A stretch of DNA of 8,369 bases from Fidelibacterota bacterium (lineage in GTDB: Bacteria; Fidelibacterota; Marinisomatia; SCGC-AAA003-L08; TS1B11), in the NCBI GenBank assembly GCA_022564085.1, contig JADFMC010000079.1, positions 1-8,369 on the forward strand. The letters are read 5' to 3'. The notes beneath the pieces are model-generated. The model saw nothing but the letters and a program-made list of their open reading frames with translations. It had not been told where the DNA came from and ran no database searches. The stretch's first letter is position 1. Each line of letters begins with the position of its first letter. Position numbers and translations under genes: made by a program. Positions 6,560 through 8,369 of this stretch are shown one piece after another.

Positions 6560-8369
6560 CACGGCTGTTCGCCCAGTATCAGCCCAGAATCACGCTGGTC
6601 AACGGGGCCATCGCCGTTCTGTTACTGAGCATCGTTGCCAAGCTGTTCTTCATCCAGGTCCTGCGCCATGACGACTACCGCCTGCGAGCCGACCGTCAAA
6701 GCACCGCGCTGGAGAATCTGCCGGCCATCCGGGGAGAGATCCTGGCCCGGGGCGGCGAATCGTTCACAACCAACACTATTCATTATTCCTTCGCGGTGGA
6801 CCCCCAGGTACTGCAGTCGGCCGATTCGCTGGCCGACCTGTTTGCCCGAGTTTTTAACCGCCCGTCTGAGCGCTACCTGAGCTTGATGCACAGCGACCGG
6901 TCCTTCGCCTGGCTGGAACGCAATGTTTCCGCCAGGAAATCCAAGCCGTTGCTGGCATTGGATTTCCCGGGACTGATTGTCCGCCCAGAGGTTCACCGGC
7001 ATTATCCCTATGCCCGCCTGGCGGCGCCGGTGATCGGCTTTACCGACGTGGATAACCGGGGCATTGCCGGCATCGAGTTGGAGTATGAGACGAGCCTCCG
7101 GGGCCTTGATGGCCGCCAGGTCCAGCGCTTCAATGCCAGGGGCGAGCCGCTGTATCGCCACCGGTCCGGGTGGACCCCGCCGGTGAACGGCGCCCATATC
7201 CGGCTGACCATTGATATCGATTATCAAGCCATCTTCGAGGAAGAACTGGAGCGGGCCTACGAACGGCTGCATCCCGCCGGCCTCCAGGGGGTGCTGATCG
7301 ACCCCCACAGCGGCGATATTCTGGCCCTGGCCCAGTACCCCGGTTTCAACCCCAATCGGGCCTGGGAAAGCCCGGTGGCCAACCAGCGCCTCAAGCCGGT
7401 GAACGATATGTACGAACCGGGCTCCACCTTGAAAGTGGTCACGGCGGTGGCCGCACTGGAGGAAGGCCTTTATGCCCCGGATGATCTGATCGATTGCGAA
7501 AATGGGGAATTCCGGTACGGTGGCTTGCTGATCAGTGATACCCACCCCCGGGCCGAATTGACCCTGGCCGGGATCATGGCCCACTCCAGTAACATCGGCA
7601 TCATCAAGATCGCGGAGCGGCTGGGTGCTGATCGGCTATACCGCTATCTTACGCGCTTTGGCCTGGGAGCGCGCACAGGCGTAGGCTGGCAGGGTGAATC
7701 CCCGGGCCTACTGCGGGCGCCGGACGCCTGGAGCGAGATCTCCACCGGTGAACTGGCCATGGGGCAGGAGATCGGCGTAACCACTTTGCAGCTGGCGATG
7801 GTTTATGTGGCCATTGCCAACGGGGGCCTGCTGCTCCGTCCCCGCCTAGTGTATAGCGTACTGGAGGATGTCACAGCGGAACCATCCCCGCCCCAGCCCC
7901 AGGTAATTCGCCGGGTAGCCTCCCGGCAAACCATGCGCCGCATGCGGGAGATCCTTTTTTATTCAGTGGAGGAGGGCACCGGCAGCACGGCCCGCATCGC
8001 CGGTTACCAGATTGCCGGCAAGACCGGGACGGCGCAGAAATTCATCGATGGGCGCTATTCCGAACGGAAATTCATGCCCACTTTCGCCGCCATGATACCG
8101 GCGGACAACCCGCGCCTGGTGTGCGTGGTGGCGGTGGACAGCCCCCAGTACGGCCGGCATTTCGGCAGCGAGGCGGCGGCCCCCATAGTACGCAACATCT
8201 TTCAACGGATCCTCCACCTGAATAACGATTTTTATGTACCACCGCCGGCTATGGCCGAACAACCTCGTCCACCGATATTATTGGCCACCGCTGGAACACA
8301 GCATAAAATGCCGCGACGGGGGCAAGTCCCCGACTTCCAGGGCTACAGCCTGCGCAAAGCGTTACGGGT
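6556..8369 (+). CDS. ftsI: Peptidoglycan D,D-transpeptidase FtsI (class B penicillin-binding protein, PBP3-like) with PASTA domain, partial at 3' end
   Basis: FtsI crosslinks septal peptidoglycan in the periplasm together with FtsW. The frame begins at ATG 6556, overlapping the ftsL stop as ATGA, and stays open to the window edge (604 codons). A short cytoplasmic tail precedes a membrane helix at about residues 13-35. The N-terminal PBP dimerisation region follows, including GFTDVDNRGIAGIELEYE (161-178). The transpeptidase motifs are intact: SxxK as GSTLK with nucleophile Ser290 and Lys293, SxN as SSN at 344-346, and KTG as GKTGTAQK with K489. After about residue 555 a proline-rich linker leads to VPDFQGYSLRKAL (591-603), the opening of a PASTA domain cut by the window end. 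The early motif usually written RGxIxDRxG reads RGEILARGG (59-67), so the conserved Asp is replaced by Ala. A sporulation-type SpoVD is the alternative, but the position after ftsL favours FtsI. Confidence 0.95.
   Translation, partial: MTRLFAQYQPRITLVNGAIAVLLLSIVAKLFFIQVLRHDDYRLRADRQSTALENLPAIRGEILARGGESFTTNTIHYSFAVDPQVLQSADSLADLFARVFNRPSERYLSLMHSDRSFAWLERNVSARKSKPLLALDFPGLIVRPEVHRHYPYARLAAPVIGFTDVDNRGIAGIELEYETSLRGLDGRQVQRFNARGEPLYRHRSGWTPPVNGAHIRLTIDIDYQAIFEEELERAYERLHPAGLQGVLIDPHSGDILALAQYPGFNPNRAWESPVANQRLKPVNDMYEPGSTLKVVTAVAALEEGLYAPDDLIDCENGEFRYGGLLISDTHPRAELTLAGIMAHSSNIGIIKIAERLGADRLYRYLTRFGLGARTGVGWQGESPGLLRAPDAWSEISTGELAMGQEIGVTTLQLAMVYVAIANGGLLLRPRLVYSVLEDVTAEPSPPQPQVIRRVASRQTMRRMREILFYSVEEGTGSTARIAGYQIAGKTGTAQKFIDGRYSERKFMPTFAAMIPADNPRLVCVVAVDSPQYGRHFGSEAAAPIVRNIFQRILHLNNDFYVPPPAMAEQPRPPILLATAGTQHKMPRRGQVPDFQGYSLRKALR

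Noticed and set aside
6622..7584. A 320-codon open frame on the minus strand
   Set aside because: It lies wholly antisense to ftsI, shows no family motif, and its length is expected from opposite-strand codon bias in GC-rich coding DNA.
8317..8332. CGGGG/CCCCG 5-base stem with a 6-base loop
   Set aside because: It lies inside the ftsI coding frame, has no T-run, and is easily met by chance in GC-rich DNA.

Overview
All recognisable genes lie on the + strand. The DNA is GC-rich (roughly 60% by eye) and densely packed. The content suggests a member of the FCB superphylum (Bacteroidota, Marinimicrobia and relatives): a gingipain-family (peptidase C25) protein with a FlgD-like C-terminal sorting domain, typical of the type IX secretion system (T9SS), sits beside a standard mra/fts cell-division cluster. 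No 16S rRNA or taxonomic marker is present, so the phylum is an inference.

Region 1 (1-2965) is the 3' part of a large PorU-like C25 protein. Its 5' end lies outside the window and its reading frame is broken near position 300. The upstream piece (frame of position 3, stop at 330-332) and the downstream piece (open from 272, stop at 2963-2965) together look like one protein. One missing base, probably in the G5 run at 291-295 or the A5 run at 299-303, would explain the break.

Region 2 (2962-4518) holds a Maf-family nucleotide pyrophosphatase whose GTG start overlaps the C25 stop by 4 bases. After a 33-base AT-rich gap comes a RodZ-like protein with a cytoplasmic helix-turn-helix domain, one membrane helix and a periplasmic domain.

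Region 3 (4519-4802) is a 284-base gap with no convincing gene. It carries a good sigma70-type promoter (TTGACA, 17 bases, TATGTT), followed at once by two GTGGG repeats spaced exactly 10 bases apart. These match the known pattern of a MraZ-binding autoregulatory site.

Region 4 (4803-8369) is the start of the division and cell wall cluster: mraZ (TTG start), rsmH (mraW), ftsL and ftsI (class B penicillin-binding protein). The rsmH/ftsL and ftsL/ftsI junctions overlap. ftsI runs off the right edge just as a PASTA domain begins. The expected sequel (murE, mraY and so on) lies outside.

The window therefore joins an outer-surface secretion component, a house-cleaning pyrophosphatase, a cell-shape protein and the division operon. 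I see no tRNA, rRNA, mobile element or CRISPR array, and no convincing undescribed system. The points most worth checking are the broken C25 frame, the MraZ box, and the close coupling of the C25 gene to maf and rodZ.
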